Both the position numbers and the translations under genes were made by a program. From NCBI GenBank assembly GCA_948567375.1, contig OX419756.1:59534333-59598332 (forward strand): a stretch of 64,000 bases of DNA. The letters run 5' to 3'. Under the pieces are notes generated by a model. That model ran no database searches, was not told the DNA's origin, and saw only the letters and a list, made by a program, of their open reading frames with translations. Source of the DNA: Lunularia cruciata (lineage: Eukaryota; Streptophyta; Marchantiopsida; Lunulariales; Lunulariaceae). Positions 1 through 11,999 of the stretch are shown here, one piece after another. Positions within the stretch are counted from its first letter, which is position 1, and every line of letters begins with the position of its first letter.

Positions 1-3000
1 GTAGGACGCATGTAGATGATAGATTGCACTACAATTCTACGTCAAAGAAGGGAAGAGTGTAAGGCAAGAGAGACTTCTTCAAAGTCTTTCATAAGTGTTT
101 TTGGCTCTTCTTTATGTGGCAAACCAGTATACATGTTTGCTTATTTATCCATGTTTGGATTACAACTATAATTTTTATTTCGGGTGTCGCATGGCATTGG
201 GTGAATATTTAGGCAGAAGTAATTATTTTCTGCCGGCTTTCATAGTACAGTCGAATTGAAACACATTTATGCCTTTCACCGAAATAGGCACGAGACTAAA
301 ATCATCGTCTTTCTTCATCCTCTACGTGTTCGCTTGAACGAGGCACCATGACTACTGCTATATATATAAGACAACATGAGACATAGAGATTTTACGTAAT
401 TGATGAGTGTGAGCACACGAACAGTAGACTTCTGTAAAGGGATATGCATTTACAGTATAAGACAAGACACTGCTCATAACAAGAATAAATTGCTTTTGTC
501 CCGATCCAACCCATTATAAACAAATGTCCAAACATCAACTTCCTCTTCGTCGGAGTTCATGGTCCGAAGTTTGTAAATATATCTAACATGAACTTTTCAG
601 ATCCCTACACTCGGGGACATTAGTTACATGGTTTTAGTTTTATTGACCATATTTTCCATCTTTGCAATCTTTGGAGGCAACATGAGATGTCACCCCTGTT
701 TACAAAGATGATTTTTCTGTTTTTCTCCTTCTGATTGGAATAGGTTTACAGAATCGTTTACAAGTTTTTACATTTTTTTCTAGTTGACATTTATTCATCA
801 TGTTTCAAGAATATGTTTTTCTTTTACTTCAGCAAGAATACAGATCTTTGGATCCCAACTCCACCTTCCGGTAAAATATTTTTATTCATATCAACTACTT
901 TCTCTACATTGCTTTAGTTTAAATCACTCGTCATAGCTCACTTGCGAATAATAGTACATGAAATATCCCAAAGTCATATGCCTCTGTAGATTTTCATGGA
1001 ATCCAAGCGGTGACTACCATGCTTCTCCACTGCATAACTTGCAAACCAGACAGCATATAAAGTGTTCTCCACATGGGTGTTTGCTGTTTCTTGGTTCAAT
1101 CGCGAGCTCCCTAGCTATGTACCACTTGAAAGTACAGAGACCTCACAAGCCTTCTGTTCATCAAAATCCACCGCCACCCACTTCCCCTCGTAGGTAAAAC
1201 CAAAAAAAACGAATCTAGGAAAGGAGAAGAGCAGACAAGAGGACAAGAGGACAAGATGGACCAAGTATGACGAGGTTCGCAAACAAGTTCTTGGATGAAC
1301 TCCTTCAACTCATCGCTCATCTCATTGCCTAAGGTTTTAAGAAAGACAAGGTACATATCTCGATAACACTGTAGTACCTCAATGGGCCGATTGTCAAAGG
1401 TCAAATCACTTGTCTGAGGGGAACACAATCCTTGAAATACATACTACAAGATAAAACTGGAACCCGAACATGAACTCTGATTCTGATTCCTACCTCCAGA
1501 TTCCAATTGTATTTAATCTAGAAAGATGTTTCCGGTACCAATAAAACGCAGAACGCGAAGTTGGATCAAATACCCTCACACCGACATGATCAGCTAGATC
1601 GTTTGATTGAGTTGGTAGTTTGTATTCCTTTCTTACGGTTTGTCTCTTTCTGAAATAGATGCATTCGATGTTTATCTTCTACCTTACCATGCAGAGATGA
1701 TCATTCCATCTACATTTTCTACTCGCAACAATTTTTACAGTGCGAAGGCCTGATCGATTCCTATAAATCTTTCTTCATAATGTTTGATGGGAAAATATCA
1801 TCGTACATACAAACTAATGAAAGAGACTGGTGTAACTCGTAGACGGGGCCCAAAAGAATCAATGAGATAAGTGTTTCTCTTCAGCAGAAGAAATCTCCGA
1901 TTAAAAGCGGCAATACTATAAAGAAATAAACTACTTAACCAAAGGTTAAGTAACCTTTTCTCCTCTTAACAAAAAGAAATTCTTTCTAACCTCGTTTTCA
2001 AAACCAAATCACGAAATGTAGGGTTTTTCCTCACTCTAAACTGCAAAAAGATTAGCCCCTTATGTCTTATGAACACATCTTATGACTGTTTGTCTGCTTT
2101 CTTCCTTCCTCTATTTGTGAAGTAAAGTACTGTACAAAGTCCACTCTTACAAAAGTAAACAATCAACCGAGAGGGTATAGGGTGGCGATGGCTCTGATGT
2201 TCTTGTATCAAAGGACAGCTGAATATAATTTGTCTGCCCCATAACGACAAAAGAGAGAATTTCTAGACCACTTACGACGCCGCAGTCAATACGACAATGT
2301 TAAAGACTCTTCATGAAAGGAGGGGATTTGCAACTGGAAGAGTCAAGTAAGAAATACGAACTTCGTTGCGAATGCATGCAAAATCACCGAGATCTATATT
2401 GCGACACTTGTGACAATTTCCTAGTACTATAAAAGATATCTTTGCCCAAATTCTAACAAGTGGGAATTGTCAGAACCCGATTGTTTAAAGTGAAGTCAGA
2501 ACATCTTCACTGAATTCAGGAAAGTGTCACCGTTAAAGTACTCGCTTGAACTCCGGCATGAGTTGAAGCATTGTAGTTTAATAATGTTGAGAATCCCGGG
2601 GTCGAGGCTTGTTAGGTTGACGTCAAATCTCGTCATAGACGTCTTCCATTAGAAGACATGGAGGAACTATGAAAGAAGAAGATGCAGGAATTTAAATTTC
2701 TCTCTAATTGTTGGTGGCTTGAGTGTCAATACTTATATAGACAAAAGTCTTATAGGATATTAAGGGGTGCAATTTAACTCAAGAAATAATGGTTAGGGAA
2801 AAAAACTTATAGCATATAAAGGGAATGGAGGGGTGCAAAGTAATTCAAGAGATAATGGTTACTTAAATAGTGTTTTGGTGATAATCTAATGTCTTAACCA
2901 AAAAGTGATATAACATCAAGAAACAATTTGTTCTCTTCAGTATTAAGGTCTGAAATTGAAATGGCTAGATTTGAAGAGGACTGTCATAATTTGCAATTCT

Positions 3001-3608
3001 TTTTTACTACCTATTTAACCCATGTGCATGAATTATTCCCAAAAAGTGTAGTGTCACCTTTTGTAGCACCCTAATGCAAAAAAGGAAAACTAAAAGATCA
3101 CTTCATTCCAAATACATTCCATCTATTTCTTAACGTGATGATTCTGTCAACTCTAATGGTGCTACTTCAATACAAAGACATTCAACTCTTACGAAGGTGA
3201 ACTCATGAGGCACAACTCAAAACACACTTTGCATTGGTGCACTTCTTTGTCTTCGTTCTTGTTGTATTATTCAACACTATAGTTAATTTCTTATCCGTCA
3301 AGGCATTGCTTCACTCCTTCAAAACTCTCAAGGATCACATACCTTGTTCGCAAGTACAAATGGCCACTCAAGTTCCTCCTACAAAGTCTTGTCACATTTG
3401 CTTGGCAAATGCATGCATCAAAACTCTGAATTAAGCAAAAGCAACAAAGAGCTTTTTGCCCTTTTGCTTTATTCATGTTCAGATGATTGAATGAATTATT
3501 TACATCTAGCTCATGCCTCAAATATTCTTCCTACTCAGAGCAAAAGAAATCTACCGGTTGAGGAAATCTAACAATTTTCTTGGCTCATCTTTACTATACT
3601 TTGCTAAT
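1..3608. other. unclassified sequence, no convincing gene
   Basis: No reading frame here has a recognisable domain. The first 2.7 kb looks richer in CG dinucleotides than the AT-rich spacers further right. A minus-strand frame at 1111-1428 (105 codons) is the longest, preceded on its own strand by a pyrimidine-rich stretch ending in CAG, so part of it could be an exon; I do not recognise the peptide. Around 2763-2864 a phrase of about 35 bases occurs twice, about 66 bp apart. The stretch ends where a solo LTR-B is inserted. Confidence 0.5.
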
Positions 3609-4201
3609 TGTAATACTCCAAGGACAAGAGAACTCTTCAAGAGAGAAAACACACATTTCACACTCAATCCTCTGATGCCCCAAGGGAGCACCTTCTCTTT
3701 ATTATATAGCAAGGAGGATCCTCTCAAAGGAAGCTCCACACTTGGATCAGATACATGGATTGGTGACCTGTCAGCAAGCTCCATCCTTAGATTAGTTGTT
3801 TGGACGGGTGACATGTCAGTCCTTGTCCTATCTAGTTGGTCAAATAGGTTTGACCAAAGGGAAATTTTGGGAATCTTCTTGTAGGAAGCTCAAAATCGCA
3901 TGGGTAAGGTACTATTGGAAAGCTCTCTACAAGACAAATCATGGGGGAGACGGCAAGCCTTTTGTCTTGGGGGGGACTTTCTATTTTCAAGGCTTAATTC
4001 ATACGCTTAAGCCTCCAAAAATACATTTAAAGTTTTTAGGCTATTTTCAACTTTTGCTCTATTAGTAGAAGTACTCTTTTGGTGACACCTTTGTTTGATC
4101 TACCTAGCACATTATACCTAGCACATTATACAAAAAATACTTCTAGATGTTACCAAGCCAATTCTCACCTCTAGACAGCATGTCTAGCTGCTTGTATTAC
4201 A
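3609..4201 (-). mobile_element. solo LTR of Ty3/gypsy family B
   Basis: The 593-bp block begins TGTAATACTCC and ends in TATTACA, the TG...CA boundaries expected of an LTR. It is the reverse complement of the LTR that precedes the primer-binding site of the family B element at 41624. It is flanked by a perfect 5-bp target duplication, CTAAT, at 3604-3608 and 4202-4206. No internal retrotransposon sequence adjoins it, so it is a solo LTR left by LTR-LTR recombination. Homology with seven other copies in the window supports both ends. Confidence 0.92.
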
Positions 4202-4239
4202 CTAATCTTATCTTCTTGTCTTCTCTTGTCATATTCCCA

Positions 4240-6420
4240 TGTAGATTAATTAGGTGCCTTGCACATGTTAGTGAAAGTATCAATTCTTTCTCAAAGACAA
4301 CTTGCAATTTTGCCTTCTTTGGACTTACCACTCCAAAGGTTACATCTATGAAAGTCTTAAAATTAAGGAGAATGAATGTATGAAACTACAAAGATCTTTG
4401 GCCTAAGGGACTGCTATAAAGAACTAAATTTGCATCTACCTTTTTGTCTTCTGTAGACTTACCACTTCAAAGGTCACATCTATGAATGTCCTAAAACTAA
4501 GGAGAATGAATGTATCAAACTAAAAAAACTGTTGGCCTAAGTTAGTACTATAAAGACCTAATTTTAATTTTGTCTTGTTTGGACTTACCACTCGAAAGGT
4601 AACATCTTTGAAGGTTCTAAAACTAAGAAGAATGTATAAAACTACACAGCTCTTTAGCCTAAGTTACTATTGTAACAAACTACATTTCCACCTACAAATC
4701 CTAATAAGGAGCTTGGTCCTCTTCTTGTAATATGCTATTTCTAAGATGTAGATATCACAGATTTTGGTGAATTTTCTATTTGTATGTTCTTAAAGCCTAA
4801 CCACTTATTAATCAATCTTCTCATCTTTATACTTCTCCTCCAACTTTGACACTTATAACTTCAGGTCATGTAACTTTGTCTTTTTCATCTTACCTTGAGC
4901 TACCTCCTCCATAATTTTGAGCAGTCAATCCCAAACTTCTTCCAGTTGCTTAATGATCTTTTCTTTCTCTTCTTCCAAGTTGTTGTTCAAAACTTGCATT
5001 TCCTTAGTAACCTCCTCTAACATATTGGATTACTTTTCTTCACTCTCCACCTTCTTCTTCATAATTTCTTGGCTAAACTTTCAATTGGATGGCCACTTCT
5101 TTCTTGTATTTGTTCGTATGCACTTCCAAGGTAAGTACTCTTATCTTGGTGGTCTTAAAATCTCCCCAAGTTCTAACTACTTCTTTATCTCTTGCCTTGA
5201 ACTACTCTTTATACCCTTGCTACTTATGCTTGTATTCAAGCCAAAGAGCTCAAGTCTCCTTTTAGCCTCTGAATATCTTCTTTGTGTTCATTCTAAACTA
5301 CAATGAAAGAAGTGTTTTGTTGCTTCACTTTGTAGTTCTCTTGCACGAGTATGTTTACTTTCCAACAATCCTCTTTATATAGATTTTGGTTCTTCTCAAT
5401 CTCTTGTTTCTATTTGTCTTGCTCACCTTCCTTGTATATATATTTATGTGCAACCTTTGGACAAGAGAAGTTTTGTCATTGATTCTTTCATAAATCTCCC
5501 AATATTGAGGCAAAGTTTTCTCCATCAATTGTGGCATTGGTCCTCCCAAATTGTGGATAAGATTTGATCTATCCATCATTAATGCTATTTGTTCTTGTGT
5601 AGTTTCCTCATCTCTTCTCATTACACTACACTCAAAATGTCTTCTTATACTCCATCAATATCTACTCCTCCTTTGGTTTCCTCTCCCACCTTATCTTTAG
5701 CTTCCTATTGCATTGTGGAATTTGGTTCTTCTTGAATTGTGTTGAGGGGCGCTTTGGTACAAAAGATTTAATTCTTGCTTGCCTTTGGGTTGGTTTTCTT
5801 GATTTACAATGTGCTTCTTTGGATTTGGTGCAGGTTGTGATCTCCATACTACTACTAACCTTTGGACTCAAATTTCAACTATTGTAGGATGAGGGAATTA
5901 CCTTCCTCTTCTTGGTCTTTTCCTTCCAAGTCTTTTGCCTCTTCCTCCAAATACTTGGGAGTTCTTCCTTTGTCTCTCTAGACTAGCTCACTCCTACAAT
6001 AGATTACCTACTTTCTTATTGTTTTTGGAGTAAAAGAATTGCTTTAGTGATTTTCCTCATGGACTTTTGAATAAACACAATGTTTCACATTGAGTGCAAA
6101 AAACTAAACTTGAAGACTACAAAGAATTATGAAGACTTACAAACATCTAAGATGACTTGCATGCTCCTTGGATTTGAAATTGCAAAATCTTGGTATAAAG
6201 TGAAATTATTCCATGTGCACTTGATTTTATAGCTTGCCCTTTTCAGTCAGCATGTGAGAAATCAATCTTTGCATATGCAAGCTCTATGGTGTACACCAAC
6301 TAACTTTAGTGGTAGTTCTTTATCTAGGTGGTAGTGCATTCAAATTGGTGTGCAATTTTGAGTTTAAAAGACCTTTGTCCTTAAGTTCTTCACCTTGAAC
6401 CACTCTTGGCACCTGACATC
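4240..6420 (-). pseudogene. decayed coding remnant with coiled coil, copy 1
   Basis: I do not recognise this gene. Read on the minus strand, the stretch is rich in Glu, Lys and Leu codons. Between about 4890 and 5020 it reads as a heptad-like coiled coil (for example LEEVTKEMQVLNNNLEEEKE). Longer open pieces are 5355-5621 (88 codons, with HNLGG and QYWEIYERIND) and 5662-5871 (basic, Ser/Lys/Pro-rich). Many stops and shifts break the frame. The same layout, with short matching phrases such as a shared CCTTGCACATGTTA block (about 4258 and 12029), recurs at 12000-14249 on the same strand. Together they look like two diverged copies of an undescribed mobile or duplicated gene. A Ty3/gypsy origin is possible but no RT, protease or integrase motif is visible. 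Confidence 0.4.
4307..4696. repeat. three-unit tandem repeat, about 126-134 bp
   Basis: The phrase GGACTTACCACTCC and the text after it return at 4321, 4455 and 4581, giving unit spacings of 134 and 126 bp. Each unit keeps the order TTACCACT, AAAGGT, ACATCT, AAACTAAG, AAGAATG and GCCTAAG with substitutions and small indels. It lies at the 3' end of the minus-strand coiled-coil remnant and is absent from the related copy near 12000, so the array arose after the two copies diverged. Confidence 0.8.
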
Positions 6421-6726
6421 TTTAGTATTCTCTTTTTGGATTGCATTCAACTTCATACTTGTTCCCCTCATACCCTTGCATGTTATGACACAACACCAAA
6501 CAAAACTCAACTAATAAGTTTCATTTCCTTAACAAGCAATTATTCTACCTTATGGAAAAGAGAGAAAAAATTAAAACTAAAACTACTTTTGCAAAAAGGT
6601 GTTCACTACAATATGCATGGTTGTAATGAACTCAAGTATGATTTCTATAGTTTTCCATAATAGTTTATAATTAAATTACTTGTTAAATTAACTAGACATT
6701 TAATACATCTAATGACTCAAAGTTTT

Positions 6727-7149
6727 TGTAAAAGACCAAAACCGAGGAGAGAAATAGGAGAATGAAAGCTCACATTGGGACACTTGAATGAGGGAAAACT
6801 CCGAATGCCTAGCATGAGCTTCGGCCTTGGTATTTATAGGTAGCATACAAGACCCTTGAAGCTTCTCAAGAAGTTTCCTTGAGCCGCTTTCTAGAAGTGC
6901 AAGCCAAGTTAACTAGGAAGCTTCTCAAGAAGCTTCCTTCTAGAAGCCGCCTACTTGGCGTGCAAGCTAAGCTAGTTAGAAGCTTCTAGAAGCTTCCTTC
7001 TAGAAGCTACCTGCTTAGAGCGCAAGTTAACTAGTTGGGAAGCTTCCTAAGAAGCTTCTTAGATACTTCTAGAATATTCTAGGCTATTTTGTCTTATTCT
7101 CTACTTCGTAAGTCCGACTAACTTCGTCACTAAATTCAAGGATCACTTT
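6727..7149 (-). mobile_element. lone LTR of chromovirus family A
   Basis: On the plus strand it begins TGTAAAAGACCAAAACCG, the complement of the family A LTR 3' end, and it runs through the characteristic GAAGCTTC-rich repeats to a degraded TGTAAC end. No primer-binding site adjoins the left edge, so it is a solo or truncated LTR. I found no convincing target duplication; the right end is eroded and may be off by several bases. It holds the best heat-shock-element match in the window (6979-6996). Confidence 0.82.
6979..6996. promoter_or_regulatory. four-unit heat-shock-element match in LTR-A
   Basis: The sequence GAAGCTTCTAGAAGCTTC has four alternating GAA/TTC units with exactly 2-nt spacing, the textbook consensus for heat-shock factor binding. 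It sits in the U3 part of a family A LTR. Three-unit matches occur at the equivalent place in four other copies. Function is inferred only. Confidence 0.5.
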
Positions 7150-10100
7150 GTGTCTAGACAAGCTTCTTTGTTTTAATTATAATTTGAAAGCAATTCAAGG
7201 TAAACACAAAGAAGCTTTAGTTTGGTACTTCTCATATTGTTGAAAGTCAAATTATAAATTATACTTGATGAATGAGAACAAATTATAGTGTGCTTATTAT
7301 TCTTTCCCAAATAAGCAAAATTATTCTCTAGTTTTAGAATAGCAAAATGTGATTTTATCACAAAATATTAATTTGAATTAACATAAACCTTCATAGAAGA
7401 TTGACTATTCAAATCTTCATATTGGATTGAGAAATGGACAAGGATGAAAAAATATAAATGTTACTTGTATATTGCAAAAGAATGGTATGTAGCTCTTTGG
7501 ATTCTGACTTTAAAATCTATATCTCTTTATTATTATAATTATACTGGAATTATTTTTCAAAAGAATGAAAAATGTTAAAAAAACACTAGAATTTGAATTA
7601 GATAATAACACATGTAATGTAAGCTTGAATACAAGTAATCATGTGTCCTACATGAATCAAGTTATTATGTATGTGAGATTAAACATCATAATCAAACTAT
7701 ACCATCTCAAATTCAACTTATTAGCGCAATACATGAAAAAATTGTAAAGTGAAAAATATATCTTTTATGATCATATATAGATTCAAAAACTTTATAAAGT
7801 GGAAGCATCAAATTATTATATACATTAGATTAAAACTTGTGAATAAATAAAAACAAACACCATTACACTTAATTTGAGAAGAAGCACTAAGTATAGTTGA
7901 TAGATTGAAATCATTTTTTTTATAAAAATAAATGAGGACCTATAACCTCAACAATATAATCTCATTTATTTGTTATAAATGCAAGAATGTAGAATAAAAA
8001 TAAAAATATAAGTTCCTCATATGTTTAAAATATAAATAGTTACAATAATTGGAGTTTGAATGTTGTAACAACTTAAACAATGAATTAATAAGATAAATTT
8101 TTGTTCAAATATAAAACAAATATATGGTAGTAAAAGAAAGTGATGCAATATACTATGAAAACCACATATTTAATGCATTTCAAACCTTTATGCAGTAAAA
8201 CTATTTGACTATCAACCTATTTAAAACAATCAAACTATTTGAAGAATTGTCTATGTATTATGATGAATTATATAAGTATTGAATTTTATTTTAGTATTAT
8301 TTGTAAGACAAATTATAAAGCATAATAAGCATAGTTTACCCATGTTTATGTTTGGTGAATTTGGTAGTTCAAGAAAGTGCTTATGACTTAAATGATTTCA
8401 TTAACAATCTAGGATCTGGCATCTTCACCTAAACCCTCAACCCACCTTCTCTCATCATAAATCCTAAATCTTAAACTAAATAGTGCACAGATTTTCCTAA
8501 AGCTTTGACAAAATCTTCTAGTATCATCTACTTTGGTACTAAATGTAGTTATAGCCCAATGGCCTAATATAATTCAAACTGATGATTGAGTCAATTGCTG
8601 CTACTTAAAACTATCCTTAGTTTCAAAGTCATACACCTTATATCAACTCCCAAAAGTCATAAGGTAAAGTTTCAATACCAAGTCATCTTCAATCACCCTC
8701 TTATAATTTGACACTTTCAAGATCATAATATATATTTCTCTAGACTAAAATCCAACAAAAATCAGTTTAGAAACCTTCTTCTATTGAGCTTTGTCCAAAT
8801 TTGACTTGTTGGAAAGCTATCATCAAATGCTTTCCAAACAAGTCAAAGAATAACTACTTAAAGCCTCAAGAATAGAAGAAATAAATATTTTCTGCATTCT
8901 TTTTATACATTCTTTATACTTGGACACTAAATTTAGAATCCAAATTGCTATTACAAACATTTTCATACATAAAAAATTCTTATATATTAATTTTAATGTC
9001 AAATTTACCTCTAATCATTAACACATTTCACTCTATGATAAAGATGTTATAATATATGAATCTGATACGTTGATTATGTATAAACTATAAATGTAGAGGA
9101 AGAAATTGCAACTATAATAATGAGGACTTGTTCATAATATTCATGCACTTTCTTGTTTGAAAACTAATAGTAGCTTTTGGTTGACTTCATTTCATTTCAT
9201 TCAATTATTGATTAATCTAATTTTTCTATCTTCTTTCCTAGAGGTATTATTGTATTTATTCTCAAGTTAAAACCTTCCATCTCTAACCTATATATTTTGT
9301 ACCTAAATCTAACTTGTGTTATCTCTAGTATATGGTGAAGGAGATAATAAATATGATGTTGGATTTTGGCCAAGCTTATGATCGATCATGATGATCATCA
9401 ACATATGAAACACAAAGTTCTTTAATAATTTTACTACAATCTAGTAAAGTAAAAACACACCATCAGTTTTAAAAATACTCAAGACTCAATCTTAAAGTTC
9501 AAATTGAAGCAAATTATAAGAAAATTATTGATGATGGAAGTAACATATATTATAAGACTACAAGTTATAGACAAAATCTAAAAAATATTTACATGTAGGT
9601 ATAAAAATTATAATATACCTAAAAAGTTATATAGATGCACCTTTCAAAGGTTCTAAGAACTCCATAAAGGAATATCTTGAAGGTGCTAGGAACTTCCATG
9701 AGGATATGTACATTGGAATAAATATAGGAGATACATCTAGAATATTTATAATATAGATCACGCATTGTCTAAATGGATAGTTTTATTACTAAACACATTT
9801 ATTCATTTACAAAGAATATATACTTTCATAATACATATGAGAGATTTCAGTTGGCATTTTTTCTATGAATGTTGAGTGAAAAGGAAAGTTATGTCATATC
9901 CAAGATCAATTTTGGTAAAAATATAATAATATTCTTTAAACAAAATTTGAGATTAGTAAATACAAGAGAGTTGTAACCATTATTAAAGAAGTCTAAACCT
10001 TCTCAATAGGTCAATATGGAAGAACGATCCATGACCTATTAGATTAAATAAAGTTTCAACTTGATGATGGAAAAAAATAAAACAAGTCCATGGAGAAATG

Positions 10101-10884
10101 GAAAAAAATAGAGATATAAATATATAAATATAATGAATCACTAAATCTAATACATATCAATCTATTTTTCAAACTCAACATCTAAGAAAAAGAGAGTAAA
10201 CAGTTGAGAATACTCAAGTAGAACACTAATTAAGTTGAATTTTAAATTCCATCAAATTAACAAAAAATATCAAGACAATGAGTATATTAAGTTCTACCAT
10301 ATTACTCTCACTAAAATAGATTAAAGATAATGTGCATACTTATTTGTATCAGACACTTTGAGATATAACCTTTCTTTCTAAATCAAAATCCTTCCATTGT
10401 TCTAATGTGAGTAATGCACCCTAGATACTAAGATATGCATATATTTTTAGAGAGTATGGTTTCAAAGAGTGATAATTAGAATATTAGTGTTAAAATAATG
10501 AAATAAAAAAATTAGAGAAATAGTAGGTATGAAAAGTTAGATTATTATGATATAGAATATAAATCATAGATATGAAGATATTATTTATTTGCTGAGAGTA
10601 TTGATCTAAAATTAAGTATTATAATATTAATTTGATTAAAGTTACTCATAGATACAAAACATAAATTGGATAAATATTGTACATGAGCTAATTATGATAT
10701 GTATGTGACAGCTTAGTGTAGATATTAATAGTAAAAATGGTAAGAACATATCATTCTCTCAAGTATACTTGTCTAAAACGACTAAGAATGAAGTGAAAAT
10801 GTCACAAAGTGTGGTTCATTTATTATTTCATACTTAACCTCTTGGGCATGAAGTACTCCTAAAAATAGGTAGTGTGGCACACTA
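7150..10884. other. AT-rich intergenic sequence, nothing recognised
   Basis: This 3.7 kb is strongly AT-rich, with stops in all frames and only two or three frames of about 60 codons, none with a domain I know. No LTR ends, long terminal repeats or tandem arrays stand out. It may hold transposon debris too old to read. Confidence 0.6.
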
Positions 10885-11606
10885 TAGAAAGGAAGAAGGA
10901 AAACCACATTGAAAAAATGAAGGATGGGAGGCCCCATCAAGCCGTACAAGGGAGAGATGAAAAAGGTAAAATGGGGCTAAGCCCCAATAAAGTCTATATT
11001 AGAAATCTGCCCCACTACACCTAAGATGTATGAGCTATGCAAGTCATGTGGTCTACAAAAAACTAGAGCATCCAAAGAAGCATCACCTAGTATGATTTAT
11101 CTCCTATGGACTGCACCAACCACTACCTTTTGGAGAGCAATGGATACACCTGTCTAAAATATGCTACAAAGTATGAGAGTGAGAGTGGTACCCCCTGGCG
11201 CCTATCATAATAAGCTCTTGCGCACTCCCAGACAAATGTGCCAAATGCCATGTCCATCACTCCATATAACTCCAAGGCTAGAGGAACAAAGAGGTGACCT
11301 TGCTGCATGCCCCATATACTTGGAGACCTTATGACCTGTTGTTGTGCTTGCCGCCCATCCATGGGCATAGGTAATCACTCCCTCCAAAATTGTATCTTGC
11401 TTAGGTTTTGTAACCACCACATCTGGTACTATCACCTGATCATCTTGGACCAAGTATAAGCCTGCCCTGACATGTTTTGTCTATAAGGCATACAAACACA
11501 CCCTCTAAGCCAAGTATCCACTCTCTTGTGCCATAGCAAACACTATGTCCCTAAGCATCATGGGTAGCTATCATTTGTCCTCCAAAAGGATACCGTGTCA
11601 TATGGA
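10885..11606 (-). pseudogene. LINE 3' fragment, C-terminal domain and 3' tail
   Basis: On the minus strand it matches the last part of the LINE at 34240-37560. The frame piece with GVITYAHGWAA and GHKVSKYMG parallels the domain there near 36960-37260. It is followed by LFVPLALELYGVMDMAFGTFV and a decayed form of the FRQRVSIAL ending usual in this LINE family. The 3' tail (10885-11020) matches the tails at 37430-37560 and 32650-32790. Only the 3' end is present, as expected for a 5'-truncated LINE insertion. No poly-A tail is visible. Frameshifts and stops make it non-functional. Confidence 0.8.
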
Positions 11607-11999
11607 CCGCTACTAAAAAGGGAAGATCACTTTCATTGCAAATATATTCCAAGTTCCTCTTGAAGGTGATGGTTCACTTCACTTCACTCCTAATGCACTT
11701 CCATCCCAAAGACATTGAATTTGTAAATGTGTACTACACTTCCCTCCAAAAGCACAACTTTGCGTTCCTTACCACTACTAAACACAAACATTTATCAACA
11801 CTTAGATAAAATTTACCAAATAAATTAAGGTCCTCTTTACTATAATTTGAAAGTATGGAAAATGGACATGAGTGCCTTTAAGCCTAAGCCTTAAATACAT
11901 TCTCAACTTCACTTTGAATGGATCAAGAGCCTAAGTGGATTATTTGAAATTTTGTATCACTACCTACATCACACACTTAAGATCCTAAGCCTATCTTAT
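11607..11999. other. short spacer, nothing recognised
   Basis: It lies between the truncated LINE end and the second coiled-coil remnant. No frame, repeat or motif stands out. Confidence 0.5.

Noticed and set aside
833..870. A 38-nt exon-like block with good splice sites (QEYRSLDPNSTFR)
   Set aside because: Too short to support alone; no adjoining exon in a compatible frame was found.
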